Assembly (NCBI GenBank): GCA_016927185.1
Contig: JAFGND010000106.1
Coordinates: 1 to 64,000, forward strand
Direction: 5' to 3'
DNA: 64,000 nt
Source: Candidatus Coatesiibacteriota bacterium
GTDB lineage: Bacteria; JAFGND01
Part shown: one piece after another, positions 51,969-60,725 of the stretch
How positions within the stretch are numbered: position 1 is the first letter of the stretch
Layout of the letters: every line of letters starts with the position of its first letter
Position numbers and translations under genes: made by a program
The notes under the pieces: model-generated
Told to the model about the DNA's origin: nothing
The model's database searches: none
What the model saw: the letters and a program-made list of their open reading frames with translations, nothing else

Positions 51969-53303
51969 ATGAGTGCTATAATAAATGAATTATCAAAGAT
52001 ATTCTCAATCAAGGATTTAAGAAAGAGAATATTCTTTACAATTGCAATAATTGCAATTTATCGTCTGGGAGATTTTATTCCTACCCCCGGAGTAAACAGT
52101 GCAGCTTTATCTCAGTTTGTTAAGCAATCAAAGGATTCTTTGTTTGGTATGTTTGATTTATTTGTTGGTGGTGCTTTTTCACAGGCCTCAATATTCAGTT
52201 TAGGAATAATGCCTTACATAAGCTCATCAATCATAATACAGCTATTAACTTCTATAGTTCCGTTTTTCGAGAAACTTAAGAAGGAAGGAGCTGAGGGACA
52301 AAAGAAGATAAATCAATATACAAGATATGGAACATTATTATTTGCTGGTGTCCAGTCAATGGGTTTAACGACATTGCTTCAGAATTTACATTTACCTGAT
52401 GGAACACCAATTGTTCCTAATCCAGGAATTGCTTTTCAGCTGTTGACAATATTGACAATGGTTTGCGGAACAATTTTTGTAATGTGGTTAGGTGAACAGA
52501 TAACTGAAAGAGGTATAGGAAACGGAATTTCACTTCTAATCTTCATTGGAATTGTTGCAAGAGTACCACAGGATCTTCTGGAAACCTTGAGATTAACCCA
52601 GACAGATGAAATAAACATAATTTCACTAGCAATCTTCTTCGTTTTCTATTTCCTTCTTATTGCATCAATTGTCTTTGTTACGCAAGGGAAAAGGAAGATA
52701 AAAGTAATTTATCCTGGTCGAACTCGCGGAGGTTACAGGGTTAGCAAAACAGAACAGTATATCCCTTTATCAATAAATATTGCAGGTGTTATCCCGATTA
52801 TTTTCGCATCAAGTTTACTTACATTTCCTCAGACTATAGGAATGTTTCTTGGAGACAGTGAAATACTGACATGGATAAATACCGTTTTTGGAAGAGGATC
52901 AATAGTTAATGATTTATTATATTTTGTCTTGATTGTCTTTTTCACATATTTTTATACAGCTATTGTTTTCAATCCTGAAGATCTGGCAAATAACATAAAG
53001 AAGAATGGCGGCTATATACCTGGATGGAAACCTGGAAAATATACTGCAGAGAAGATAGAAACAATACTGCATAGGGTAACTCTTCCTGGTTCAATCTTCC
53101 TGGGTTTGGTTGCAGTTGTTCCATATCATATATATGATGCTTTGGGTATTAAAACTCTAACAAATATTGGTGGAGGAACATCAATATTGATTATGATTGG
53201 TGTTGCCCTGGATACAGTCATGCAATTGAGGAATCATTTAAGAATGCGTCATTATGAACTGGAGTTTAAACAAAGAAGCCAGAGATTGGGATCAGCATTT
53301 TAG
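51969..53303 (+). CDS. secY: Preprotein translocase subunit SecY
   Basis: The protein has 444 residues with about ten membrane helices and forms the Sec channel. Recognised by RIFFTIAIIAIYRLGDFIPT, FSLGIMPYISSSIIIQLLTS, GNGISLLIFIGIVARVPQDL and PLSINIAGVIPIIFASSLL. The ribosome site is weak. The common neighbours adk and map are absent between secY and infA. All the exported proteins in this window would depend on it. Confidence 0.97.
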   Translation: MSAIINELSKIFSIKDLRKRIFFTIAIIAIYRLGDFIPTPGVNSAALSQFVKQSKDSLFGMFDLFVGGAFSQASIFSLGIMPYISSSIIIQLLTSIVPFFEKLKKEGAEGQKKINQYTRYGTLLFAGVQSMGLTTLLQNLHLPDGTPIVPNPGIAFQLLTILTMVCGTIFVMWLGEQITERGIGNGISLLIFIGIVARVPQDLLETLRLTQTDEINIISLAIFFVFYFLLIASIVFVTQGKRKIKVIYPGRTRGGYRVSKTEQYIPLSINIAGVIPIIFASSLLTFPQTIGMFLGDSEILTWINTVFGRGSIVNDLLYFVLIVFFTYFYTAIVFNPEDLANNIKKNGGYIPGWKPGKYTAEKIETILHRVTLPGSIFLGLVAVVPYHIYDALGIKTLTNIGGGTSILIMIGVALDTVMQLRNHLRMRHYELEFKQRSQRLGSAF

Positions 53304-53317
53304 AAAGAAGGTTATGA

Positions 53318-53533
53318 TTGTCAAAACAAGAACCGCGTGTTGAAGGTGTTGTAGTAGAAACTCTACCAAACTCTCTTGTAAAGGTGGAACTCAAGAACGG
53401 AGTCCAGATTCTTGCTAATGTCTCCGGGAAAATGAGAATGAATTACATCAAGATCTTGCCTGGCGACAGAGTATTGGTTGAATTATCAAAATACGATTTA
53501 ACTCGTGGTCGGATAACGTATAGATACAAGTGA
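53318..53533 (+). CDS. infA: Translation initiation factor IF-1
   Basis: The protein has 71 residues from a TTG with AGAAGG upstream. The OB-fold factor binds the 30S A site. Recognised by [39 protein letters not shown] and [16 protein letters not shown]. Confidence 0.96.
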   Translation: MSKQEPRVEGVVVETLPNSLVKVELKNGVQILANVSGKMRMNYIKILPGDRVLVELSKYDLTRGRITYRYK

Positions 53534-53540
53534 GGATAAA

Positions 53541-53654
53541 ATGAAAGTTAAAGCTTCAGTAAAGAAAAGATGTGATCAATGTCGTGTTATCCGCAGAAGA
53601 GGAATAATAAGAGTTATATGCAAAAACCCACGTCATAAGCAGAGACAGGGATAG
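53541..53654 (+). CDS. rpmJ: 50S ribosomal protein L36
   Basis: The protein has 37 residues: [20 protein letters not shown] followed by 17 more ending in HKQRQG. Zinc ligands C11, C14, C27 and H32 are all present, so it is the zinc-binding form. It lies seven bases after infA and nine before rpsM, with GAGG in front of the ATG. It was found by reading the gap between those genes. Confidence 0.96.
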   Translation: MKVKASVKKRCDQCRVIRRRGIIRVICKNPRHKQRQG

Positions 53655-53663
53655 GAGGAAAGA

Positions 53664-54044
53664 ATGGCTCGTATTTCAGGAATTGACCTTCCGAGAAATA
53701 AAAGAATAGAAATAGGTTTGACTTATATTTTTGGGATAGGTTTGAAAACCTCCCAGGAAATCCTTAAAGCAACACATGTTAGCCCGGATATAAGAGTTAA
53801 AGATCTTACTGAAGAGCAAATAAATGTTTTGCGCAAGGAAATAGAGAATAATTACAAGGTTGAAGGTGCTTTAAGAAATGAAATCAGCCTGAATATCAAA
53901 AGACTTATGGAAATAGGGTGCTATAGGGGTATAAGGCATAGAAGAAATCTTCCTGTAAGGGGACAGAATACTCACAAGAATGCAAGAACTCGTCGTGGAG
54001 TGAAACGTGCTCCAATTGCAAAGAAAAAGAAAGTAAAAGGCTAG
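53664..54044 (+). CDS. rpsM: 30S ribosomal protein S13
   Basis: The protein has 126 residues. S13 bridges to the 50S and contacts P-site tRNA. Recognised by [32 protein letters not shown] and [26 protein letters not shown] precedes the ATG. Confidence 0.96.
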   Translation: MARISGIDLPRNKRIEIGLTYIFGIGLKTSQEILKATHVSPDIRVKDLTEEQINVLRKEIENNYKVEGALRNEISLNIKRLMEIGCYRGIRHRRNLPVRGQNTHKNARTRRGVKRAPIAKKKKVKG

Positions 54045-54061
54045 TAAAGGAGGAATAGAAC

Positions 54062-54448
54062 TTGGCTAAAAGGCAAACAAAAAAGAAAGCTAAGAAAGTA
54101 GTGGATCCATTGGGAATACTTCATGTTCAATCCACTTTCAATAACACAATAATATCAATTACTGATAAGCAGGGGGATGTAATTTGCTGGGCAAGTGCAG
54201 GAACCAGTGGATTCAAGGGTTCAAAAAAATCTACAGCCTTTGCAGCTCAGGTTGCAGCAGAGGATTGTGCTAAACGTGCTCTTGCTATGGGCATAAAGAA
54301 AGTGGAAGCTTCAATAAAAGGACCGGGTCCCGGTAAAGAATCAGCAGTAAGAAGTGCGCAGGCTGTTGGATTGAATGTATCAGGCGTCAGAGATATAACT
54401 CCAACTCCACACAATGGATGTCGTGCAAAAAAACGACGTAGAATGTAA
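54062..54448 (+). CDS. rpsK: 30S ribosomal protein S11
   Basis: The protein has 128 residues and starts at a TTG with AAGGAGG nearby. S11 lines the mRNA exit channel. Recognised by [40 protein letters not shown] and [19 protein letters not shown]. Confidence 0.96.
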   Translation: MAKRQTKKKAKKVVDPLGILHVQSTFNNTIISITDKQGDVICWASAGTSGFKGSKKSTAFAAQVAAEDCAKRALAMGIKKVEASIKGPGPGKESAVRSAQAVGLNVSGVRDITPTPHNGCRAKKRRRM

Positions 54449-54462
54449 TAAAGGAGGTTAGT

Positions 54463-55092
54463 TTGGCAAAATATACAGGTCCTCGTTGTCGCTTATGCAG
54501 AAGAGAAGGAGAGAAATTATTTCTGAAAGGTTCCCGCTGTTATAGCGATAAATGCTCATTTGACAGAAGAACTTTTGCTCCGGGAGTAGCAGGCAGATCA
54601 AACAGGTTTGGGAAGCTAACTGAATATGCTCTTCGGTTAAGAGAAAAGCAGAAACTACGTCGAACTTATGGAATGATGGAGAAGCAATTCAAGAGGTTTT
54701 TTAAACTTGCTGTAAAGATGAAAGGAAATACTGGAGAGAACTTCTTGCAGTTGCTTGAAAGAAGACTGGATAATATAGTATTGAAACTGGGTATAGCTCC
54801 TTCAATATATGCAGCAAGACAGGTAGTAAACCATGGACATATCCAGGTAAATGGGAAAAAGGTTGATATTCCTTCTTATCTTGTAAAAAAGAGTGATGTT
54901 ATAAATGTAAAAGAAGGTAGCAAATATGCAAAACTTGCTAAATATTTCATAGAAGAAAGACAGAGTATTCTTCCTGAATGGTTATCACTTGATGCAGAGA
55001 GATTGCAGGGAGCCGTACTTGAACTGCCGGTACGTGATCAAATAGTAATACCTGTCAAAGAACAATTAATCATCGAATTTTATTCCAAATAA
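54463..55092 (+). CDS. rpsD: 30S ribosomal protein S4, zinc-binding type
   Basis: The protein has 209 residues and starts at a TTG five bases after AAGGAGG. S4 nucleates 30S assembly. The N-terminal zinc site is [18 protein letters not shown] with a further Cys, and the S4 RNA-binding domain reads [20 protein letters not shown] and [20 protein letters not shown]. Confidence 0.96.
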   Translation: MAKYTGPRCRLCRREGEKLFLKGSRCYSDKCSFDRRTFAPGVAGRSNRFGKLTEYALRLREKQKLRRTYGMMEKQFKRFFKLAVKMKGNTGENFLQLLERRLDNIVLKLGIAPSIYAARQVVNHGHIQVNGKKVDIPSYLVKKSDVINVKEGSKYAKLAKYFIEERQSILPEWLSLDAERLQGAVLELPVRDQIVIPVKEQLIIEFYSK

Positions 55093-55107
55093 TCGAAAGG
55101 GTTAAGC

Positions 55108-56169
55108 ATGATTAAATGGAAACAGATGGTAAAGTTTGAGGGAGTGGAAGCCCTTGAACCTGAAAAACATACATCTACTTATGGCAAATTTGTGATAAAA
55201 CCATTGGAAAATGGTTTTGGAGTAACTCTTGGTAATGCATTGAGAAGAGTTCTTCTGTCATCAATACAAGGAGTTGCAATAGTAGCAGTAAAAATTGAAA
55301 ATGTTATGCATGAGTTTTCAACTATTTCAGGAGTAGTCCAGGATGTTTCCGAGATTCTCTTGAATATAAAAGGGATTGACCTTAAGGCAGACAGTTTTTC
55401 TAAGGAACTTCAGCCAGACTTGAGACTGACTTTAAACAAATCAGGTAAAGGGATAGTCACTGCAAAAGACATAAATTGTCCTGCAGGTATTTTTGTTTTA
55501 AATCCTGATTTGAAAATAGCAGAATTATCACAAGATGGTCACCTGGAAATTGAATTTATGATAGATGTTAACAGGGGATATATTCCAGCTTCAGAATATG
55601 CTGCAGTTAATCATCTACCAAAACGCTTTATAGTAATAGATTGTGATTTTTCTCCAATAAAAAGAGTGAGTTTCAAGACTGCAAATTACAGGATCAATAA
55701 TAAAACAGATTATGATAAACTGGAAGTGGAAATAGAGACTAACGGAAGCATAAATCCCCGTCAATCATTATCTTATGCTGCAGTAATTCTCAGGGATCTA
55801 TTTAATGGAATTGTAGACAGGATTTCGGGAGAATATGTTTATGAAGAGTCTACTGAAGAAAGAAGAGATTTCCAGAGAGAGCATTTACAGGAGCTCTTGA
55901 AAAAATCAATAAATGAGCTTGAGTTAACTGTAAGACCCGTTAACTGCTTGCAAGCAGCTCATATAACAACTCTGGGAGATCTTGTAAGAAGAACAGAAGC
56001 TGAAATGCTCAAATACAGGAATTTTGGCAGGAAAAGTCTGGAAGAATTAAAAAAGGTTTTAGCAGAATATGATTTGAAACTGGGAATGAATCTTGAAGGT
56101 ATTGAGATTGATCTTGGAGTTCCCGCTGAGGAGTTGAGAATGAAATATGAGGCACCTGCAGAAGAATAG
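55108..56169 (+). CDS. rpoA: DNA-directed RNA polymerase subunit alpha
   Basis: The protein has 353 residues. The N-terminal dimerisation domain shows GFGVTLGNALRRVLLSSIQG and the C-terminal domain, which binds UP elements and activators, shows SINELELTVRPVNCLQAAHI and RNFGRKSLEELKKVLAEYDL. A short charged extension follows the C-terminal domain. AAAGGG precedes the ATG. It overlaps rplQ by 23 bases. Confidence 0.97.
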   Translation: MIKWKQMVKFEGVEALEPEKHTSTYGKFVIKPLENGFGVTLGNALRRVLLSSIQGVAIVAVKIENVMHEFSTISGVVQDVSEILLNIKGIDLKADSFSKELQPDLRLTLNKSGKGIVTAKDINCPAGIFVLNPDLKIAELSQDGHLEIEFMIDVNRGYIPASEYAAVNHLPKRFIVIDCDFSPIKRVSFKTANYRINNKTDYDKLEVEIETNGSINPRQSLSYAAVILRDLFNGIVDRISGEYVYEESTEERRDFQREHLQELLKKSINELELTVRPVNCLQAAHITTLGDLVRRTEAEMLKYRNFGRKSLEELKKVLAEYDLKLGMNLEGIEIDLGVPAEELRMKYEAPAEE

Positions 56170-56662
56170 AAAGTTGAATAGAACTGCTTCACATAGAGAA
56201 GCAATGTTCTCCAATATGATAACAACACTATTTGAACAGGAACGAATAGTAACCACTGTTGCAAAAGCGAAAGAAGCTAGAAGTATTGCAGAAAGACTTG
56301 TTACATATGCTAAGAAAGGCGATTTACACAGAAGAAGACTTGCTGCAAGAATAATAAAAAAAGAGGACATACTGAAGAAGCTTTTTGAGGATATTGCAGA
56401 ACGTTTCAAGGACAGGAATGGTGGTTATACAAGAATTTTGAAAAAGGGTATTAGAGCAGGGGATAGCGCTCCTCTATGTTTTTTCGAACTTACAACTATA
56501 AAGGAAAAAACAGAAGAAGAAAAGGAAACCGAGATAAAGAAATCGACTAAATCAAAGCCAAAAGTACCAAAGAAGAAAACCGCTGAAAAAGAAGAAGTCA
56601 AAGAAACTGCAGTTGAGGAATCCAAAGAAGAAGAAATAAAAGATACTGAAAAAACCGAATAA
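56147..56662 (+). CDS. rplQ: 50S ribosomal protein L17 with charged C-terminal extension
   Basis: The protein has 171 residues; the conserved core is about 115-120 (MRHLQKNRKLNRTASHREAM, FEQERIVTTVAKAKEARSIA, RKNGGYTRIL-like DRNGGYTRILKKGIRAGDSA). The last ~50 residues are a Lys/Glu-rich extension (KSTKSKPKVPKKKTAEKEEV). It closes the operon, and a strong terminator follows 15 bases after the stop. Confidence 0.94.
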   Translation: MRHLQKNRKLNRTASHREAMFSNMITTLFEQERIVTTVAKAKEARSIAERLVTYAKKGDLHRRRLAARIIKKEDILKKLFEDIAERFKDRNGGYTRILKKGIRAGDSAPLCFFELTTIKEKTEEEKETEIKKSTKSKPKVPKKKTAEKEEVKETAVEESKEEEIKDTEKTE

Positions 56663-56673
56663 AATGGTGTTAT

Positions 56674-57396
56674 TTAACCCCTGTCTGTCTGGACAGGGGT
56701 ATTTTCTTTTTCAAAAAACCTTTTCAATAATCTGGGAACAAAAAAGCCACTTATAAAAAGAATTATCGGTAGTATGATATCAAATCTGAGAAGCATGCCA
56801 AAACCTTTCCAGCTTACAATGATTTCCTTGATTGCTGTTATAAAAAAAGTGACTATCACGATATTTGGTATTTGACCAAGCAATGTCCCAAGAAAGAAAT
56901 CAAAGAACCTTATTCTGGTAGCACTTGCTCCAAAGTTCAAGATGAAGTAAGGGAAGAAAATCAGCCTGAGATATAGCACTATTTTAAATCCCTCTTTTTC
57001 TATCTTCCCTTGCCATTTTTCAAGCTTCTGGCTTTTAAACTTATATGCTAGATCTCCTAGGAAGTATCTTCCTATAATGAAAGCGACACAGGCTCCTGAA
57101 ACTGTTGATATAATGTTTATGACGCTTCCAAGAAAAGAACCAAAAATAATGCTTCCAAGTGTTACCATAAAACTAGCGGGAATCATAAGGCATGCAGTTA
57201 CAATAAAAACCAAAATGAATAATGGATAAATCCATAAGCCAATAGTCTGCTTATATTTCTCTATTTCAATAACAATTCTTGCAGGATCCTGAAGCTTTTC
57301 CCTGAGAGGAGAAAAGGAAACTAAATATAGTAAGATAAGAATGATTAAAATAAAAGAAACTGGTTTCAACCAGCTTTTCAAGGATTTAAAAGACAT
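56674..57396 (-). CDS. TVP38/TMEM64 (DedA-like) family membrane protein
   Basis: The protein has 240 residues from the ATG at 57396, which places the first helix near the N-terminus (MSFKSLKSWLKPVSFILIIL). Starts further upstream (57435 or 57507) are in frame but lie in the region that should hold promoters for this gene and the tRNA. About six hydrophobic segments are seen, with the family pieces CLMIPASFMVTLGSIIFGSF, IGRYFLGDLAYKFKS and LRLIFFPYFILNFGASATRI. Relatives affect phospholipid scrambling, undecaprenyl-phosphate recycling and membrane energetics. No ribosome site is seen; TTGACA starts 35 bases before the ATG. Confidence 0.85.
   Translation of the reverse strand: MSFKSLKSWLKPVSFILIILILLYLVSFSPLREKLQDPARIVIEIEKYKQTIGLWIYPLFILVFIVTACLMIPASFMVTLGSIIFGSFLGSVINIISTVSGACVAFIIGRYFLGDLAYKFKSQKLEKWQGKIEKEGFKIVLYLRLIFFPYFILNFGASATRIRFFDFFLGTLLGQIPNIVIVTFFITAIKEIIVSWKGFGMLLRFDIILPIILFISGFFVPRLLKRFFEKENTPVQTDRG
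56678..56706 (+). terminator. Intrinsic terminator of the ribosomal protein operon
   Basis: CCCCTGTC (56678-56685) and GACAGGGG (56692-56699) form an 8-bp stem with a 6-base loop, followed by TATTTTCTTTTTC. It lies within the last codons of the opposing minus-strand gene, so it also encodes that gene's C-terminus. Confidence 0.85.
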
Positions 57397-57472
57397 GTTA
57401 ATCTGCTTTAATTTCAAGCAAAACATGTCAAGCATTTCAATATAAGAAAATCCAAAACATTCTAAAAACTGC

Positions 57473-57500
57473 TTGCTAAAAAATTGAGTATAATTATATG
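57473..57500 (+). promoter_or_regulatory. Possible tRNA-Val promoter
   Basis: TTGCTA (57473-57478) and TATATG (57495-57500) are 16 bases apart, with another TATAAT at 57489. The predicted start is about ten bases before the tRNA. A TTGACA at 57501 is too close to the tRNA to act as its -35. Confidence 0.35.
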
Positions 57501-57516
57501 TTGACAAAGTTTTGAA

Positions 57517-57591
57517 GGGCGATTAGCTCAGTTTGGTTAGAGTACTTGCTTGACATGCAAGGGGTCACTGGTTCAACTCCAGTATCGCCCA
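57517..57591 (+). tRNA. tRNA-Val (anticodon GAC)
   Basis: A full cloverleaf is visible. Acceptor arms GGGCGAT and ATCGCCC pair, D arm GCTC/GAGT, anticodon stem CTTGC/GCAAG with loop TTGACAT (anticodon GAC), variable loop GGGTC, T arm ACTGG/CCAGT with TTCAACT, discriminator A. CCA is not encoded and must be added. Its last base touches the stop codon of rpe on the other strand. Confidence 0.95.
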
Positions 57592-58251
57592 TTACTTGAT
57601 ATGGTTTCTTAATTTCTCAAGATAATTCTCTATAGAAGCAGCTTTTACCAAAGCTGATCCAACTACAAACAAATTGGCACCTGCTTCTTTCACTTCTCTT
57701 ATATTATCGATATTTATTCCGCCATCTACCTGAATAGGTTTATTCTTGGTTACTGGATTTTTTCTTAATTTTTTTACTTTTTCTAAGACTTTTTCATTGA
57801 ATTTTTGTCCTCCAAATCCTGGCTGAACACTCATTATCAGAAACCAGTCAGCAATCTCTGCATAAGGCATCAGCTTTTCATAATCCGTGTCAGGATTAAT
57901 GGCTATACCCAAAAGAATATCTTTATAAATAGCTTTGAGGGATTTCAAGTCAGGATTTATTTCTGCATGTAGACTAAATGCTCTGATACCTTCTTTAATG
58001 AAAAAAGGGATATATTTATTTGGATCTGTAATCATTAAATGAGCCTCGAGAAGTATTTCAGGATAAGCTCTTTGAATCTGTCCTGAAATCTCAGGCCCGA
58101 AAGAGATATTCGGAACAAAGTGTCCATCCATTATATCAAGATGAATAATATCAATATTCTCTTTTCTTAAAATATCAAGCTGTTTTTTCAAGCAGGTAAA
58201 ATCTGCTGAGAGGATAGATGGAGTTATCTGGATATTTTCAAAAAGACTCAT
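57592..58251 (-). CDS. rpe: Ribulose-phosphate 3-epimerase
   Basis: The protein has 219 residues, a TIM-barrel enzyme of the pentose phosphate pathway that interconverts ribulose-5-phosphate and xylulose-5-phosphate. Recognised by ITPSILSADFTCLKKQL, IIHLDIMDGHFVPNISFGPE with metal ligands, MSVQPGFGGQKFNEKVLEKV and VDGGINIDNI, VVGSALVKA. It lies 73 bases downstream of a PASTA gene on the same strand. In Gram-positives a PASTA kinase gene commonly stands near rpe, so the pair may be a remnant of that order. Confidence 0.96.
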   Translation of the reverse strand: MSLFENIQITPSILSADFTCLKKQLDILRKENIDIIHLDIMDGHFVPNISFGPEISGQIQRAYPEILLEAHLMITDPNKYIPFFIKEGIRAFSLHAEINPDLKSLKAIYKDILLGIAINPDTDYEKLMPYAEIADWFLIMSVQPGFGGQKFNEKVLEKVKKLRKNPVTKNKPIQVDGGINIDNIREVKEAGANLFVVGSALVKAASIENYLEKLRNHIK

Positions 58252-58324
58252 TGTTTTACCTTTCTGTTTTCAATAAAGTAATAAGAAAATTCTTTTTTGT
58301 CCAATATTATAGAATATAAAATTA

Positions 58325-59227
58325 TCATCTAGTTTTCTTTTTGTCAGTCTTGACAGTTTTTCTGGCTTTTATTTCTTTTTTTTCTGATACCGATTTGTTC
58401 AGGGAATAGGAATTTTTTTCTATCATTTTTAATACATCACCTCTGTATTCTTCGTTAGCTTTTATAGTAAGGATCAATGTTGGATATATTGCATCATTTG
58501 TTTGCGAAAAGAATGACGTTCCAGGAGCTGGATTTTGTGATATTACAGAACCTGGTTCTATTTCATTCTTATCAGTAAACTCTGCCTTCAATATAAGTGG
58601 AAATGGATTCATTTTAAGTTTTTTAAGTACTGCCAGATAGTTTGGATATGCTTTATTTTTTGAATCATCACTTATTACTTCTGGAACAGTTATATCAGGG
58701 AATTTACCAAGGCTAATTAAAGCAAGGATTCCCTGACCGGGTATGATTTTTTCTCCAGCCTTTGGAAAGGTGCTTTCAATCTGAAAAGAAGGAGTAGTTT
58801 TAGAAAAGGTATAGATGATACTAATCAAGGTGAGTTGATTGTTTTTCAAGAATTCTTTTAACTGATCCTGAGTTTTGTTCTTGAAGTCAGGCATTACAAG
58901 ATCATTAAAACCATCCGATACAACTATCTTTACTTCACTTCCTTTCTTGATAGCCATATTGGGTTGTGGATTTTGCTCTAATATTATATCTTTGGAGAAG
59001 ATTGGATGCTTTTTTCTTTCAATAACTTTCAAATTAAGTTCCAGCTCCCTTACTTTCCTGTTTGCATCATCAATGCTACTAAACAGAATTGAAGGCATTG
59101 CAGCTTTTGGTGACAGTTTATTAGTATAAGGGATTACTATTTCCTTGAAAAAATATAGACCGGTGAAAAAAGGAATAACCGACAATACTATAAACCATGA
59201 GAGATATTTCACAAATCTCATCTTCAT
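58325..59227 (-). CDS. PASTA-domain membrane protein without kinase domain
   Basis: The protein has 300 residues. Residues ~8-28 form one membrane helix (YLSWFIVLSVIPFFTGLYFF) and the rest faces outside. Three PASTA domains follow (KDIILEQNPQPNMAIKKGSE, IESTFPKAGEKIIPGQGIL, EPGSVISQNPAPGTSFF), then a Lys-rich end. PASTA domains bind muropeptides or beta-lactams in kinases and penicillin-binding proteins; no kinase or transpeptidase domain is present. Its role may be as a peptidoglycan sensor or anchor. An ATG at 59221 is a possible alternative start. Confidence 0.85.
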   Translation of the reverse strand: MKMRFVKYLSWFIVLSVIPFFTGLYFFKEIVIPYTNKLSPKAAMPSILFSSIDDANRKVRELELNLKVIERKKHPIFSKDIILEQNPQPNMAIKKGSEVKIVVSDGFNDLVMPDFKNKTQDQLKEFLKNNQLTLISIIYTFSKTTPSFQIESTFPKAGEKIIPGQGILALISLGKFPDITVPEVISDDSKNKAYPNYLAVLKKLKMNPFPLILKAEFTDKNEIEPGSVISQNPAPGTSFFSQTNDAIYPTLILTIKANEEYRGDVLKMIEKNSYSLNKSVSEKKEIKARKTVKTDKKKTR

Positions 59228-59285
59228 ATTATTCTCTTGACGCTATTTTATAAATTGGATTATTACGCAACTATAAACTATTGAT

Positions 59286-60725
59286 ATGGTAAATAAAAAA
59301 GATGAATCCAGTTTGCTGCAAAAGAGGATAGAAGACTTAACTTATATATTATCCATATCCAAAGCTATGACTGCTGAAAAGGATATATATAAGTTACTGG
59401 ACTTGATACTTCTTGCTGCAACAAGAGTTACACAAGCCGAAAGAGGTTCAATATTTATCGTAGATTCAATTTCTAACGAACTCAGAAGCTATATCGCAAG
59501 AGATTCTGAAATAGATGAGATAAGATTACCTAAAGGAAAGGGAATTTCTGGATTTGTTGCAGAAACAGGAGAAATAGTAAATATTGTTGAAGCATATAAA
59601 GATCCGAGATTCAATCCTGATATAGACAGAATAACAGGTTTCACAACCAAAAGCATTTTATGTGCCCCATTAAAAGGAATCAAGGGTAATATTATTGGGG
59701 TTGTTCAGCTATTGAACAAGAATAATGATGAAGGTTTTGATAATTATGATATTGATATTCTTCAGCTTTTCTGTTCACAAGCTGCAGTCTCATTTGAAAA
59801 TGCCTTTCTATATCAGGAAAATGAGAAAACCTTTATCAGTTTTTTGAGGACCTTAGCAAAAGTAATAGATGCTAGAGATCCTGTTACAGCAGGACATAGT
59901 GAAAGAGTGGCAATTTATGCCAGAAGAATAGGTAAGGCTATGAATCTTAGTTCTGAAGATCTGAAGATACTTGATTATGCAGCTGCTCTTCATGACATAG
60001 GAAAGATAGGTATAAGAGATGAGATTCTTCTCAAGCCATCACCTTTCACAGAAAAGGAAAGAGAAATAATAAAGAGCCATGCATTGATAACTCAAGACAT
60101 ACTTGAGCAGATGTATTTTAGTGCTGAGCTGAGAAGTATTCCCCATGTTGCATCATGTCATCATGAAAGAATTGATGGAAAAGGTTATCCTCATCAGCTT
60201 GATGGAGAGAGTATTTCACTTCTTGCAAAAATACTGGCAGTAGCTGATGTTTATGATGCATTGACATCTTATGACAGACCCTACAAGAAAGCCTTTTCTC
60301 AACAGGAAGCAATTTCAATACTGCTTGAAGGAAGAGGTACTGCTTTTGATGCTGAGGTTGTAGATATCTTCATAATAGAGAGGCTTTATATAGATGAACA
60401 AAGAATTTTTGCCAGGATTGAGAAAAACATCTATATTGACTATAGACAACTTGTAACAACATTATCCAGAAATGAGATTTTTGACAAGGCAAGAACTTTG
60501 AATATAAGTGCAAGTGGTCTTTTATTTGAAACCTTGAATCCTATTAAAATTGGAAGATATATTGAACTTACCATTCACTTACCTCATTATGATTTTCCAA
60601 TTGTAGCTATTGTTGTAAGATGTTTCAAGCATAATAATTTTTATCAGATAGGCATAAAATTTATTGATTTATCACAGGAAATGGAAAAAAGACTTGAGGA
60701 ATATCTTGTAATTATAGATAACTAA
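59286..60725 (+). CDS. GAF - HD-GYP - PilZ protein, putative cyclic-di-GMP phosphodiesterase
   Basis: The protein has 479 residues. Residues ~20-180 are a GAF sensor domain (AERGSIFIVD, GKGISGFVAETGEIVNIVEA). Residues ~190-360 are an HD-GYP domain with H236-D237 (ALHDIGKIGIRDEILLKPS), the second histidines in CHHERIDGKG and GYP at 300-302, so the catalytic set looks intact. Residues ~380-479 resemble a PilZ domain (LNISASGLLFETLNPI), which can bind cyclic-di-GMP. It probably breaks down cyclic-di-GMP under control of a small ligand and of the messenger itself. It overlaps the converging cysK gene by 14 bases. Confidence 0.9.
   Translation: MVNKKDESSLLQKRIEDLTYILSISKAMTAEKDIYKLLDLILLAATRVTQAERGSIFIVDSISNELRSYIARDSEIDEIRLPKGKGISGFVAETGEIVNIVEAYKDPRFNPDIDRITGFTTKSILCAPLKGIKGNIIGVVQLLNKNNDEGFDNYDIDILQLFCSQAAVSFENAFLYQENEKTFISFLRTLAKVIDARDPVTAGHSERVAIYARRIGKAMNLSSEDLKILDYAAALHDIGKIGIRDEILLKPSPFTEKEREIIKSHALITQDILEQMYFSAELRSIPHVASCHHERIDGKGYPHQLDGESISLLAKILAVADVYDALTSYDRPYKKAFSQQEAISILLEGRGTAFDAEVVDIFIIERLYIDEQRIFARIEKNIYIDYRQLVTTLSRNEIFDKARTLNISASGLLFETLNPIKIGRYIELTIHLPHYDFPIVAIVVRCFKHNNFYQIGIKFIDLSQEMEKRLEEYLVIIDN

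Noticed and set aside
57501-57506. TTGACA as the -35 box of tRNA-Val
   Set aside because: The matching -10 would lie inside the mature tRNA; TTGCTA/TATATG just upstream fits better.
57397-57507. The longer N-terminus of the DedA-like gene
   Set aside because: It adds 37 residues before the first helix, lies in the divergent promoter region and lacks a ribosome site.
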